From: Codonopsis lanceolata | Taxonomy: Eukaryota > Streptophyta > Magnoliopsida > Asterales > Campanulaceae | Direction of reading: 5' to 3' | Length of the DNA stretch: 64,000 nt | NCBI GenBank assembly: GCA_013146195.2 | Contig: CM028379.1 | Coordinates: 60,771,693 to 60,835,692, forward strand | In this document: positions 35,871 through 46,505 of the stretch, piece by piece | Numbering within the stretch: position 1 is the first letter of the stretch | How the letters are laid out: the number at the start of each line of letters is the position of its first letter | The notes under the pieces: model-generated | Database searches by the model: none | What the model was told of the DNA's origin: nothing | What the model saw: the letters and a program-made list of their open reading frames with translations, nothing else | Position numbers and translations under genes: made by a program

Positions 35871-35990
35871 GACCATGTGAGAACTTACCGTCTTATGATA
35901 GGTGTTTTTAACTTTATATTTATATAGACGAGTAGCACCGGCCCATGATCCTTCCAAATCCACTGCAACGTGGGGTAAGTGATTGCTACT

Positions 35991-36793
35991 CAGTGAAAGT
36001 CAAAAAAAAAAATCTAGGGTGAAATTCTGATCGCTCTCTTTTGTAAATTTTTAACCTCAAAAGTCCATCGTTTTTTTTTCAACGGTAAAATACCATTTTT
36101 TAAAATGTTTTTTCCAAAAATATCATAGTCTTCTTTAACAACTCCGGCAACACAGTTTGGATTTAAAAATCACGATTGTGCGCAAACGAAACAGGGATCG
36201 ACCTGCCCGATCAAGTCGCAGGGGTCGACGGGGCAGTGCCTCTTCGTGGGGGTTCGGGGGCTATGCCTATGAAAGGTAAACGAGTTTTTTTATTAATGAA
36301 ATACGAAACTATAATGGATTTGTGCTGGGTTGAAGGATTTTTTAGTTGGGACGAAGGTGGAGAGGGAAGAGGAAGAAGAAGGCTTACAACTGAGGATATT
36401 GAAAAAGAAGGTGGATGATATAAACTGGTTCTTTATGTTTTTGTATCACGGTGTAAAAATGAATTAGATAATATTTTTGTACCGCAGTTCAAAGTTTAAT
36501 TTCCTTGTCTATTTTGACACAACAATTCATAAATTTCATTGCATTATTTTTGTACCGCGATTCAAAGTTTAATTTCTTAGTCTATTTTTGCACCGTGCTT
36601 CATAATTTTCATTACATTATTTTTGCACCACGGTTCAAAGTTTAATTTCTTAGTCTATTTTTAAACCGTCATTCATAAATTTAATTGCATTAATTTGTGT
36701 ATCACGATTTAATAGTTTAATTGTCTAGTTTAATTATATCGCGGAGCAAAAATAATTACGTTTATAACGCATATATAGTTCATTAATGATATT
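35991..36793. other. Spacer between LINE and LARD
   Basis: Contains an A-run at 36002-36012, T-rich sequence, a small open frame (36176-36418) of no known family, and the tandem repeat listed separately. May include remaining Copia B LTR sequence, but this could not be shown. Confidence 0.4.
36472..36765. repeat. ~73-bp tandem repeat, about four decayed units
   Basis: Units start TATTTTTGTACCGC or variants at about 36472, 36545, 36618 and 36690, each containing TTCAAAGTTTAATTTC and ending TTCATTGCAT-like sequence. The last unit is shortened. Confidence 0.75.
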
Positions 36794-37267
36794 TGATCAC
36801 GCCAAAAATGTGGTGATCTTGTCGTGTTGTGTCCGGGGTGCCAAAAGTAACGTGATGTCGGGATCGCCGGCGTCGTTGTCCGACGGTGGTCGTCGCGGTG
36901 GGATATCTGGCATGTTTTTATCTGTAAAATAAAGCACCGTGAGTGGGTGGGGGTGTCCCCACCAACCCTCCGGTGTGATAATCAGTATATGTTGTATATA
37001 ATAAGGAGAGAGAGAAAAAATGGTGTGTGTGTGTGTGTGTTTATTTGAAATGTATTCTGGAGAGGGAAAGTTGCTCCTCTCTTCTGTAAGAAAAGTTGTC
37101 TCCTCTTTCATAGGAAGTTTCCTGCTATTTATAGAAATGTGGTTTTTCCATACTGGGCTTTAGTATGGGATTGGGCTTGGGCCCTTCTTCCGGTCCAATA
37201 TTCTAAGTGTAATTTCGGAGTAAACTTTTGGGTTACCTATTCGGGCCTGATATTTTGGTGCACTTCA
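36794..37267 (-). repeat. 3' LTR of the LARD
   Basis: On the minus strand starts TGAAGTGCACC and ends GGCGTGATCA. Contains a (TG)n run at about 37022-37041 that is shorter in the other LTR. Confidence 0.9.
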
Positions 37268-37287
37268 GTAGCCCCCTACTCCTTATC
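37268..37287 (-). other. Polypurine tract of the LARD
   Basis: Minus strand AAGGAGTAGGGGGCTAC directly before the 3' LTR start TGAAGTGCACC. Confidence 0.65.
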
Positions 37288-37502
37288 CGTCGTGGCTAAC
37301 ATCGAGGGTAAGGAGTATAATCTGCTTGTATTTGCTTCTTGTGATGCTGAGGGTTTTGAGATTTTGCTTTGAATTCCGGAAGAGTTTATGTAGCTGACTT
37401 CTGAGCCTTGGCAGGTGAGTTTTGTGTATAATTGATCCTTGATTGGCGAAATAGACCTCGACCGGCAAGTATAGGTTTGAAAATAAGATATGTAGTCTTC
37501 GG

Positions 37503-37745
37503 CATGAGGCCATAATAAAATTTGTCATTAGTGTGGCGGGGACCTTCAAGAAAGCGAGCCATAAGGCCATAATGAGATTTATCCTCGGGGAGGCGAGGAC
37601 CTTCAAGAAAGCGAGCCACAAGGCCATAATAAGATTTATCCTCGGGGAGGCGAGGACCTTCAAGAAAGCGAGCCATAAGGCCATAATAAGATTTATCCTC
37701 GGGGAGGTGAGGACCTTCAAGAAAGCGAGCCATAAGGCCATAAGC
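37503..37745 (-). repeat. 57-bp tandem repeat, four units plus a partial
   Basis: Units start CATAAGGCCATAATAAG at 37503 (diverged), 37560, 37617, 37674 and 37731 (partial). The period is a multiple of three, so the 19-residue translation recurs in every frame; on the minus strand one frame reads YYGLMARFLEGPRLPEDKS per unit. Confidence 0.92.
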
Positions 37746-37898
37746 CGCAAGGCACTGTAAGAAAGTGACCTTGAACCGCAAGGTACTGAGAGAGGCAATA
37801 TGAACATGTTTTTATGTTTATGCAATGATGAATAGAGGATGCATGTATTCAGTTACTTGTAAATATGTATGAAATGCTCATGTGGATGCAATAGGTAT

Positions 37899-38066
37899 TT
37901 AGAGGCATTAGAGCCTGGCCTCTCCTCGGTTTGGCGAGGAGGATATGTATGAGGCGCTAGGAGCCTGGCCTCTCCTCGGCGTCCCTAGGAGGGAAATAGG
38001 TATGAGGCATTAGAGTCTGGCCTCTCCTCGGCTTGGCGAGGAGGATAGGTATGAGGCATTAGAGAC
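37899..38066. repeat. ~50-bp tandem repeat, three units
   Basis: Repeats of GAGGCATTAGAGCCTGGCCT followed by CTCCTCGG and GGCGAGGAGGATA, in three slightly different copies. Confidence 0.85.
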
Positions 38067-38097
38067 CCCAAATAATAGTGACCTTGAACTACGATAT

Positions 38098-38490
38098 GAA
38101 GCTCATGCCGAGCGTAGCTGCAAATGCTGATAAAAGCATGATGGACGCTAGGGGAGCGTAATGTGCTAAACACTCATAGAAGCTCGTGCGGAGCGTAGTA
38201 GTGATGCTGAGCTGGAGCACAATACGAAGCTCATGCCAAGTGTAGTCGCAAATGCTGATGAAAGCATGATGGACGCTAGGGGAGCGTAACGTGCTAAACA
38301 CTCGTGCCGAGAGTAACTGTGATGCCGAGCTGGGGCACAATATGAAGCTCATGCCGAGTGTAGCCGCAAATGCTGATGAAAGCATGATGGACGCTAGGGG
38401 AGCGTAACGTGCTAAACACTCGTAGAAGCTCGTGTCGATAGTAAGCTGTGATCTTGGGGCACAATATGAAGATCATGCCTTCTTAGAGTG
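38098..38490. repeat. ~120-bp tandem repeat, three units plus a partial
   Basis: Units start GAAGCTCATGCCGAG at 38098, 38226, 38344 and (partial) 38468 and share AGCATGATGGACGCTAGGGG and GTGCTAAACACTC. Confidence 0.9.
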
Positions 38491-38699
38491 TAAACTGGAG
38501 CAAGGAGCTTAAGCGCAGGTAGGCGCGGTGTACAACTCGACCGCGGGTAGACTTCGAGCGGGTAGGACAAGGTAGAGCTCAGCCCTGAGTAAACTCGAGT
38601 GGGGAGCATAATGTAAATCTCGACGTGTACATGTATGAAATATAATCCGCAGCTCAGGCATAGGCGTGAGCGTAGTGTGCTCGGACGCGAGAAATAATA

Positions 38700-38890
38700 A
38701 TATGAGGCTTAGGCTTCAGCGCGAGCATAATCTGAGATGCGAGCTCTGGCGCGAGCGTGGCGTGCACGGGCACGTGAATAATAATAGTATGAAGCTCGGC
38801 AGCACGAGCATAATCTGAGGCGCGAGCTCTGGCGCGAGCGTGGCGTGCACGGGCACGTGAATAATAATAGTATGAAGCTCGGCCTAAAAT
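38700..38890. repeat. ~83-bp G+C-rich tandem repeat, two units plus a partial
   Basis: Two nearly identical units with GCGAGCTCTGGCGCGAGCG and TGGCGTGCACGGGCACGTG, starting near 38727 and 38810. CACGTG G-box cores occur in each unit. Confidence 0.9.
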
Positions 38891-41082
38891 GTGATCTCGG
38901 TGAGGCGTGGTAGGTATGTAACCTTGTAAATAAGCGTTTGATAGTTTATAGAGGAACAACTTGTGTTATTGATCGTGGTTGCCGAGGCTATGCCCGTTTG
39001 TATTTTGTACCTGAAAGTTTTTAGGAGCATCTTTGTATAGGCAAAAATCACGTTTTCGTCATTCATATTTTCAGCCATACAATGTTTGTCATAGTCCAGA
39101 CATATTGATCATATAAGATAAAATTGTTTAAATATCGGCCTATTGTGCGAGAATAGTAAATCAATCATTGCGGCGACACGTCGCGCTATTAGAAGATACG
39201 ATGAATTTATAAGATGCAAGTATTTGAGTGTGAAGCTTTAGAGAATGCATGCGTCATACTAACATATGATAGGTAGACTAAACATGCTATTTCGAGCTAG
39301 TAACATTGAAACTAGCGATTTGCGAGCTCTAAGCGAGGAATTTTTTATAACTGTTTGGTATGGTGGGCAAGTAGTTAGCTCGGCATAAATCTATTTAAAT
39401 TTGCATGTTATATTTCTCATAAGTAGGGGAGCTCGAATCACATTTAATTGTTACGCTATGCCGACAAAAGTTAAATAATATAATATTTAAATTGATGAGG
39501 CTAACGAGCTCGTGTACATTTAATCAAAGTAATGTTGTCAAATTTATAAGAAAATAACTTGCTAAGCGCTAAAGCATGCTATTGCTCAAACGGGGAGCGC
39601 TAAAGCATGCTATAAATTCATAATATCTACCAGACGAGGTAATATATATTTCATCTAATCGATTAAGTTATGTTATTGCTCAGCATATAATTTTCGCTCG
39701 TCAAACAATTTTAGCTCGGCAAATAATTTCAGTTCGGCAAATATTTTCAGCTCATTCTATACATTTAGCTTTGTGTATTTAGACGACATGTATTGATATG
39801 AAAATATCTACCCTCCTAAGAATACATGTTTAATACAAATAATTCAACCTCATTAAATTATTATTATATTATGATGTTTTGGTATTTGATGATTGATAAT
39901 AGAGCTAGTTATTATTATATATCAATGTTTCTTGTACATTTGTAATCAAAAAGTCAACAAAGGATACAAAGGTGGCGTGTGATGTGTTATGGCAGCAGGT
40001 TATGGCAGTTGATTATTGTAGGGCAGTTGATTATTGTGGGAAATCGGGAAAGAATACACCTGGAATGATAAAGACGTGGCAGGTAAGTCAAGGCAGACAT
40101 GTCAAAACCCGGCATTTGCGCATGGCTGAGAGGAATATTAATGGCGAAGCTTCAGCCATTTTAGGCAGCCCGTGAGCGAGCATTTCTGCTCTGTTTGCGG
40201 TGATTCAAGTGGCGTTGGACTCATCTAGTTCAGGCGCACCCTCTAGAGGTATACTTTTCTGCTTTGGCGCGGTAAGGGGAAAGATCTTGTTTGTTTCACA
40301 GCCGGCACGGAGGTGGCGAAATCGGGCATAGAGAAGGCCTAGCCGGACATGGCAGGTTTGGTGGGTTTGTTGCTGGGCTAAGGATGAAGATTGACGGCAA
40401 AGGGGAAGCCAGATCTAGATGGTAGTTGGGGCCTTTCAAGATCTGGCCGGAAGCATGAACTGAGGGCTGTCGGGTTTTATATAGGCCGGAATCTAAGGAA
40501 AAATTACTCACCGAGAGGTTTTTGGGGTTGGGTCAGCGTCGGTGATTGAGAAATAAAGGGGGAGATTACGGTTATGGGTGGTTTGTGGATGAAGATTCCA
40601 GTTGCAGATTAGCCATATAAGGAGACGGTGATGGCGATTGGGGAGGACAGATTTGAAGATGAGGGAGATGTCGATCTCTGGTTTGGAGGTGGCCGATGGA
40701 GAATGAGGATATGGGCGAAGGGGTTGAAGAGGGCGGCTGGAGCAATTAAAGAGGAAGGTGTGGCTGGCTGTGAAGATGGCGGAGATTGTTGGCGCTGGAA
40801 TCTTCGGGTCTGTAACAGGACGAGGACGACTATGAAGATGGCGGAATTGGTGGATTGGGCGAAGACAGCGGAGATAAAGGCTGGATTAGGGGGCGAAGGT
40901 GTGGGTCTCGAACGAAGAAGATGAAGATGGATAGGTGGACGCCGGCCTTTGAAGATTCGTCGGGTCTGTTAGATGGCGGCGCTTAAGATGTGTTTGTGTT
41001 TTTCGGTGGTATTCCGGCACCCTTGGAACGGAGCTCCGTCAAAGTTGACGGAGACAGTAACTAGTGAGGAACGAAATAGTCG
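38891..41082. other. LARD interior without recognisable genes
   Basis: AT-rich from 38900 to 39960, then G+C-rich up to the primer site. The G+C-rich part has trinucleotide-rich sequence (AAGATGGCGGA and similar) and open frames on both strands, for example 40628-40924, none resembling gag, pol or a known host gene. It occupies the place of a 5' untranslated leader and gag. Confidence 0.5.
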
Positions 41083-41103
41083 ATTCCCGGCAACGGAACC
41101 AAA
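41083..41103 (-). other. Primer binding site of the LARD
   Basis: Minus strand TTTGGTTCCGTTGCCGGGAA next to the 5' LTR. It resembles the TTGGCGCCGTTGCCGGGGA type used by plant Gypsy elements of the Athila/Tat group. Confidence 0.7.
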
Positions 41104-41104
41104 C

Positions 41105-41574
41105 TGATCACGCCAAAAATGTGGTGATCTTGTCGTGTTGTGTTCGGGGTGCCGAAAGTAACGTGATGTCGGGATCGCCGGCGTCGTTGTCCGACGGTGG
41201 TCGTCGCGGTGGGATATCTGACATGTTTTTATCTGCAAAATAAAGCACCGTGAGTGGGTGGGGGTGTCCCCACCAACCCTTCAGTATGATAATCAGTATA
41301 TGTTGTATATAATAAGGAGAGAGAGAAAAAATAGTTTGTGTGTGTGTTTATTTGAAATGTATTCTGGAGAGGGAAAGTTGTTCCTCTGTTCTGTAAGAAA
41401 AGTTGCCTCCTCTTTCATAGGAAGTTTCCTGCTATTTATAGAAATGTGGTTTTTCCATACTGGGCTTTAGTATGGGATTGGGCTTGAGCCCTTCTTCCGG
41501 TCCAATCTTTTAAGTGTAATTTCGGAGTACACTTTTGGGTTACCTGTTCAGGCCTGATATTTTGGTGCACTTTT
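41105..41574 (-). repeat. 5' LTR of the LARD
   Basis: Same sequence as 36794-37267 with few differences. Its outer end reads CACTTTT where the other LTR has CACTTCA, so the terminal CA has mutated; the ATATT duplication follows directly. Confidence 0.9.
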
Positions 41575-41579
41575 ATATT

Positions 41580-41829
41580 GTAGTTATTTTGCTACCAAAA
41601 AGAATTTTTTTCAATTGAAAAAAAAAAGTATAATGTAACAATGAAATATTTTAGAAAGTACACCGGCCTCTAATTTCTCCAAACATCTAAGGATTCGTAT
41701 GATTGACTAAAATATAAGGAGAAAGTCTCTTTGATACTTCTAGTTTTAGGCGCTCCATCCACATTCCCACACCACCGTTCACCTTCCCCGGCCCATCAAA
41801 TTCAATGCACGCACTTATTCCCCCACTAC
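41580..41829 (+). promoter_or_regulatory. Remaining proximal upstream region of the AOC gene
   Basis: Only about 250 bp of non-element sequence remain between the LARD target duplication and the TATA box. It includes an A-rich tract (41620-41630). No specific binding site is called. Confidence 0.5.
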
Positions 41830-41837
41830 TATATAAA
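41830..41837 (+). promoter_or_regulatory. TATA box of the AOC gene
   Basis: TATATAAA, 87 bp before the start codon. Confidence 0.7.
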
Positions 41838-41923
41838 TTCATCTTTCTCCATATTCTTGATCATCGTACTTTTTAATTCTCCCTCCTAACTCCTAAGCAA
41901 TCATCTCTCTCACTCGATAAACA

Positions 41924-42923
41924 ATGGCTGCTCTGTCTTCATCCTCAATTTCTATCAACTCTGTCACTTCCTCCCCGAAGCTATTCTCCACTGCTGCGGC
42001 TCCCAAGCACCTTGCCTTTAAGCTACCCAACCAGTTTTTATCTCTCAACCTTACAGTCTCTAACCCTGCTACTGCCACCGCTGCTAGGCAATCCTTTACT
42101 TGCAAGGCTCAGAGTCATTCTGCTCAACCCAGTAAGTAGTTTTAAATCATTTGAATTACCCATAATTTATTTTCTTCAATATTTGATCTGATCGCATGGA
42201 ATTAAAACTTCCTCTCTCCTGTATTCTTGGTTTCAGCTGATGTTCAAGAATTGTACGTGTATGAGATCAATGAGCGTGACCGTGGTAGCCCCGCTTATCT
42301 TCGATTGAGCCAGAAAACTGTCAATTCTCTTGGTGATATTGTTCCTTTCACTAACAAGGTAATTCTCTATCTTTGCCTCCGATCAAAGATTCTAATATGA
42401 ACTATTTCATTGCAATTGATGGAGTATTTCTTATCAAGAATCTTTAAACTATGGGTCACCGTTTTGTTCTGATTTTCCTTTTAAGTATAATTCACCGTTT
42501 GGTATTTTGATCGTATTACAGGTTTACTCTGGAGACCTTACCAAGCGTTTCGGAATAACGGCTGGAATATGTCTTCTAATCAAGCACTTGCCTGAGAGGA
42601 ACGGTGATCTCTATGAGGCGATTTACAGCTTTTACTTTGGGGACTATGGTCACATATCAGTACAAGGACCTTATAATACCGTTGAGGAAACATTCCTTGC
42701 CGTGACCGGTGGATCAGGCGTTTTTGAAGGGGCTTACGGTCAGGTGAAGCTGCAGCAACTCATTTTCCCAGTCAAGTTGTTCTATACATTTTATCTCAAG
42801 GGTATTCCAAAATTGCCGGCTGAGTTACTTGGGGTACCTATTCCTCCGTCGCCAGCGGTGGAGCCGACTTCTGCGGCCAGGGCTTGTGAGCCTGGATCTA
42901 CTGGTCCTAATTATAGTAATTGA
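41924..42923 (+). CDS. AOC: Allene oxide cyclase, chloroplast (jasmonate biosynthesis)
   Basis: Converts the allene oxide made from 13-hydroperoxy-linolenate into the cyclopentenone cis-(+)-OPDA, the jasmonate precursor, in plastids. Three exons (41924-42131, 42237-42358, 42522-42923) give 243 residues. Residues 1 to about 67 are Ser/Thr/Ala-rich, a chloroplast transit peptide; the barrel domain begins VQELYVYEINE. Aligned from memory to Arabidopsis AOC2, the active-site Glu (residue 79), Asn81, Ser87, Pro88, Val105, Asn109 and Cys127 are all kept, as are FYFGDYGH, SVQGPY and YGQVKLQQL. The family's usual PYLTYED is PYNTVEE here and a Phe near the pocket (RFE) is Tyr, so the copy is somewhat divergent. 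Splice sites and frame are intact; probably functional. A LARD insertion lies close upstream. Confidence 0.95.
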
Positions 42924-43104
42924 ATGTTTGTTCGTGTCTTGGTGACATTTAGTGCAAAGATGAGAATGATAAAGAGATTGATAGCTTTATAATTCCAAAT
43001 CACTTTCTAATTCGATACAAAAAAAGGATGATTGCATGTTGATTTATTAAATCCAATTTATTTATGTTTCATATTGATATTAACATGCTTTAACTTAGTT
43101 AGAG
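42924..43104 (+). other. 3' UTR and downstream spacer of the AOC gene
   Basis: AT-rich sequence after the stop codon; no sharply defined polyadenylation signal. No other feature. Confidence 0.5.
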
Positions 43105-43815
43105 GGAAATAACAGAAAATGATTTTCGGAAAATGTTTTCCTCATTTTCCGTTGTTTGGTAACCTTAGAAAAATGTAATTAACTTAAAACCTTTTCCGAG
43201 TTAACGAAAAATAAAGCTTTCTTTTCCAGAAAATGATTTACAGATTTATTTTCCGTAAGTCATTTTCCGGATGTTCGAGCATCCCTCAGTGCCCTTCCAA
43301 AATTATGCTTATTTACATACACACAATATTTTACTTAACAAATAAATTGTTTAGAAATATAAATGAAGTTTGTGCAAATTATTTATAAATTATAATTTTA
43401 AAAATACTCACCACGTTTTGAAATTTGTGTCCATTATATCATATAATTATTTTAGGACGTCCCAAACATTATTTATTTTATTTTTTAAAACAATTTTTCT
43501 TATCAATTAATCAAAAAAAAATTATTTGTGAGCTTGAAAAAAGATAGACCTTATTGATTTGACATCATTAATGATAAATTGAGGGATATTAAAAGAAGAT
43601 TACTTAAACTTCAACACTATTTTATATTCAATATGTGTATTAATATCAGAGTATACTTTTTGTATTTATTCATATATTGTTTTTCGTAACATTTTCTGTG
43701 TAATTGTCAAATATCTGAAAATGTTTTCCAGCATATTTTCAAAAGATTTACTAAACAAGTGAAAATGAATATTTTTCATTTTCTGAAAATTATTTTTCGT
43801 GAAACAAACGGAGCA
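43105..43815. mobile_element. Tourist-like MITE, diverged sister copy
   Basis: Same orientation and sequence order as 20368-21035: GGAAAATGTTTTCC, CTTTTCCGAGTTAACG, TTTAGAAATATAAAT and the end GAAACAAACGGAGC. The left end is decayed (the CTCCGTTTG terminus is missing), so its exact start and target duplication are unsure. Confidence 0.75.
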
Positions 43816-43869
43816 TAAGTTTATTGAAGTTAGTTAAATTAGTTGTTTAATTACTTTTAAATCAATTTA

Positions 43870-43990
43870 AGAACCCCCTTTAGTTTAATTGGTTCTTGTG
43901 CTAGTTAAATTGTCTTACATCATTGCTTATCTCTGTGGTTCGATTCTCGAGCACTTGTGAGATAAATTTTATGGGAAAAATACCAAAAAG
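43870..43990 (+). mobile_element. tRNA-derived SINE-like relic
   Basis: A pol III box A-like TAGTTTAATTGG (43881-43892) is followed 45 bp later by a box B-like GGTTCGATTCT (43937-43947), the spacing of a tRNA-type promoter. The sequence between does not fold as a real tRNA, and an A-rich stretch follows at about 43974-44000. Confidence 0.5.
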
Positions 43991-44159
43991 TCCTAATAAA
44001 AAAATCTAATATTCAAAAAGTTTCAAAAATTATTATTTTTATATAAAAAAGTCCCAAAGTTAAACTTTTAATACCAAAAAGTCCAAAAGTTAACGTTTCT
44101 TCTAGCATCGTTAGAGTATAAGGTTTTATTTTAAAGGAAACTTATTTTTAACTTCAATG

Positions 44160-44360
44160 ATTTTAATGATTCAATATTTTAGATAAAATAATAATAATAA
44201 TAATAGTAATCATAATAAAAACAACACTAATAATAACAAATAACTTACTATTAATAATTACAATAACATTAACAAATTTGTTATTAGTATTATTATTTCT
44301 ATTAATAATGTTATTATTATAAATATTAATATTAATATTAATATTATTATTATTATCAAT
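44160..44360. repeat. Degenerate (TAA/ATT)n low-complexity region
   Basis: Imperfect runs of AATAAT, then ATTATT, over 200 bp; the two halves can fold back on each other. Confidence 0.8.
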
Positions 44361-44527
44361 ATTATCACACGACTACTAATATTACTACCACAATTTCATA
44401 AAAGTGTAAAAGTTGACTTCTTAAATTTTAGTATAAAAAGATTAATTTTATATTTTATAGAATGAATTGTTGTTTTGTGATCATTGGGAAATGAATTTCT
44501 TATACGGACTTTGGTATTTAATACAAA

Positions 44528-44560
44528 CTAGTAATGCTCCCGTTCGTTGCACGGTTTATA
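44528..44560 (-). mobile_element. Helitron-like 3' terminus
   Basis: On the minus strand the hairpin CCGTGCAACGAACGG is followed by GAGCATTA and the terminal CTAG, then T. A G+C-rich hairpin a few bases before CTRR, with insertion between A and T, is the Helitron 3' signature; plant copies with this kind of stem are common. The element would extend to higher coordinates; its 5' TC end was not located. Confidence 0.55.
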
Positions 44561-45872
44561 CACTGGTATAAAATTATATACTCAATTACAGTTGAAGAAT
44601 ATACAATTAAAAAGTTTAATATCAAAAAATAAAAAAATTAATAAAAAGTAAAATTAAAGATAGATCACATTAATTTAAAAAAGTAGTTATAAATTTATTT
44701 AGATGTATTTCCTTATTCATAAAGGGAGGATTTGATGGAATTCAACTATTTTCGTCATTCGTTAAGTCAACAATTGATAGTAAACATATGCCTCTAAATG
44801 ACAAAATTTGATAGAGATAATAGTTCTCGATATTTCGTACTAATGTAGTAGCTATAAAAAACGTTGGTTATTGAAAATATAAACATACAAAAATACATTT
44901 TATGTCCTCGCATTCTCTTCCTTCTTCATACCTCGTTCTTCTTCTTCTTCATTTTGTGTTTGAGTGTATGATTCAAAATAAATTTACTTTTGTATTTGTG
45001 CTACTGTGCATATACTGTTTGATAAAAGGTTTAAATAGAAATTTGTTTGTTTTTAAATACCCTTTTTGAAACTCGATGCATTAATTTTGAATTACAATGT
45101 ATCATTTGTAAATTGTGATGCATCGATTTAGATGTGGGATATAGGTAAGATGCATTAATTTTGAATCATATGTTGATTGTGTACATGAAAGAAGAGAGAT
45201 AAAGGTTTGGTACATTATCATTTAAGGCGTGATGCATAAATTAGATTATGTGATTCAAATTGATGAATTGATTAAGTGATATGTAGCACGTCTTCGGTTC
45301 ATTAAGAGTCGTAGTCTTTTCCCTCTAAAAGTGTCCTTTTTAGTTTTAAAAAAAAACATAAAAAAAACTGTAGCGGTTGAAAATTTTACATAGTGGACGG
45401 ACCTGAATTTCTCCCTAAAAAAAATAACAACAAAAAGGACTAAAAATACTCAAAATTTCATGTTACCCAAATTTCACAATTGATTCCATCCAAATTATTA
45501 TTACTTTAATGAACAACAAATATTACTCCAATTATAACCAATCTGGCCCAAAAAATTCCCAAGCATTTGTCATATAGATAAAGAGAATCTCACTCTCTAA
45601 CCTAAAAACCTCACCCCCACTCACTCTAACCTATATACAATTTGCCTCACTCTCACTCTTACTCAATTAAGTCGTCTAATAGGTCACCTTTCTTATTTTT
45701 ATAGCATTAAATCTAGGAAATTCCTCCGGTGAACAAGTGACAATGACTCTTCATCTCTTCAAACCCTTCATTTCAAAAATTCATCCCCCGACTTTCCCCA
45801 ACCAAAATAGAACCAGATCAAACAATTTCATAGCAAGGTGCCTTAGAATTTTTTTTTTTTTTTTATATAAAG
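44561..45872. other. AT-rich sequence, possibly Helitron body
   Basis: No coding features. Contains repeated GATGCATTAATTTTGAAT-like phrases near 45075-45170 and a T-run at 45849-45864 next to the following element. Confidence 0.4.
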
Positions 45873-46504
45873 TGAGCTGCTCGGCCCAATAGGTCCAAGA
45901 TACAAATCACGTGCCCGCACGTCTCCATCAGTCATGAGCAGAACACGTGCACTCTAGGTCCCAGGTCACATTGAGAAACGGGCAGTGACCAAAAATGTAC
46001 TACGAGCTGGGGGCGTAATACCCAGCCGACAAGAATGCAGCGAGCTGGGGGCTTACCCAGTAGGAAAATATTCATCGAGCAAGATTTATCATGTTTAATT
46101 ATGAAAGTAACGATCGTCTTGAATGTGGGCAGTTACTTCCCAGAAATTCGCCACCACCTCCATGATTAGACCGTTGTGATAAATGTGGCAGTTAATGTAC
46201 CCGCCAAGCACGCCATTATGTTTAATGGGAAGCTACTCAGTCTCCGGCTCAGGTTATAAAAACCCCTCGAAACAAAGGAAGGAGGTACGTGATTTTCATA
46301 CCAAGGCAAAACTCTGTCAGTTTATTTACTCAGTTGGCTGTTAGACTAATTCCCACGTCGGAGGGCTTTTGCAGGGAGTGTCCCTGCCTAGTTTACTGTT
46401 TTTACTTGCTTACAGGGTTAGGCCTTGGAGATTTCGGATATGTTGAAAGGCAGATATCCAGTTAGAGAAGCCCAGTGTGTCCTAGGATTATTTTGGACGC
46501 ATCA
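45873..46504 (+). repeat. 5' LTR of the Tat element (left boundary uncertain)
   Basis: The right end is fixed by CA directly before the primer site. The left end is placed at TGAGCTGCTCGG after the T-run but cannot be checked without the 3' LTR. Confidence 0.5.
46254..46262 (+). promoter_or_regulatory. TATA box in the Tat LTR
   Basis: TTATAAAAA within GGTTATAAAAACCCC, about 250 bp before the LTR end; the likely promoter of the element's RNA. Confidence 0.6.
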
Positions 46505-46505
46505 G

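Larger units (their letters stand above)
30477..35990 (-). mobile_element. Plant L1-type LINE, nearly full length but decayed
   Basis: Minus-strand order is ORF1 (DUF4283) - endonuclease - reverse transcriptase - zf-RVT - RNase H - poly(A), the plan of plant L1 elements. The poly(A) tail appears as T-rich 30477-30520. The 5' end lies near 35880-35990 just before or within the start of ORF1, so a short 5' truncation is likely. Target duplications were not identified. Confidence 0.85.
36794..41574 (-). mobile_element. LARD-like non-coding LTR retrotransposon upstream of the AOC gene
   Basis: A 4.8-kb element with ~470-bp LTRs differing at only a few percent of sites by eye. A perfect 5-bp target duplication ATATT lies at 36789-36793 and 41575-41579. 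A primer site next to the right LTR and a purine tract next to the left LTR, both on the minus strand, fix the orientation. The 3.8-kb interior has no gag or pol; half of it is tandem repeats. It would need enzymes from another element to move. Confidence 0.88.

Noticed and set aside
30440..36010. Target site duplication of the LINE
   Set aside because: Only AT-rich chance similarity between the two flanks; no convincing direct repeat.
37503..37745. Regular repeat resembling a CRISPR array
   Set aside because: Units are directly adjacent with no spacers, and the host is a plant nucleus; it is a tandem repeat inside a LARD.
40628..40924. 98-residue frame in the LARD
   Set aside because: Low-complexity GGCGAA/GATGGCGG-type sequence; no Gag or host domain seen.
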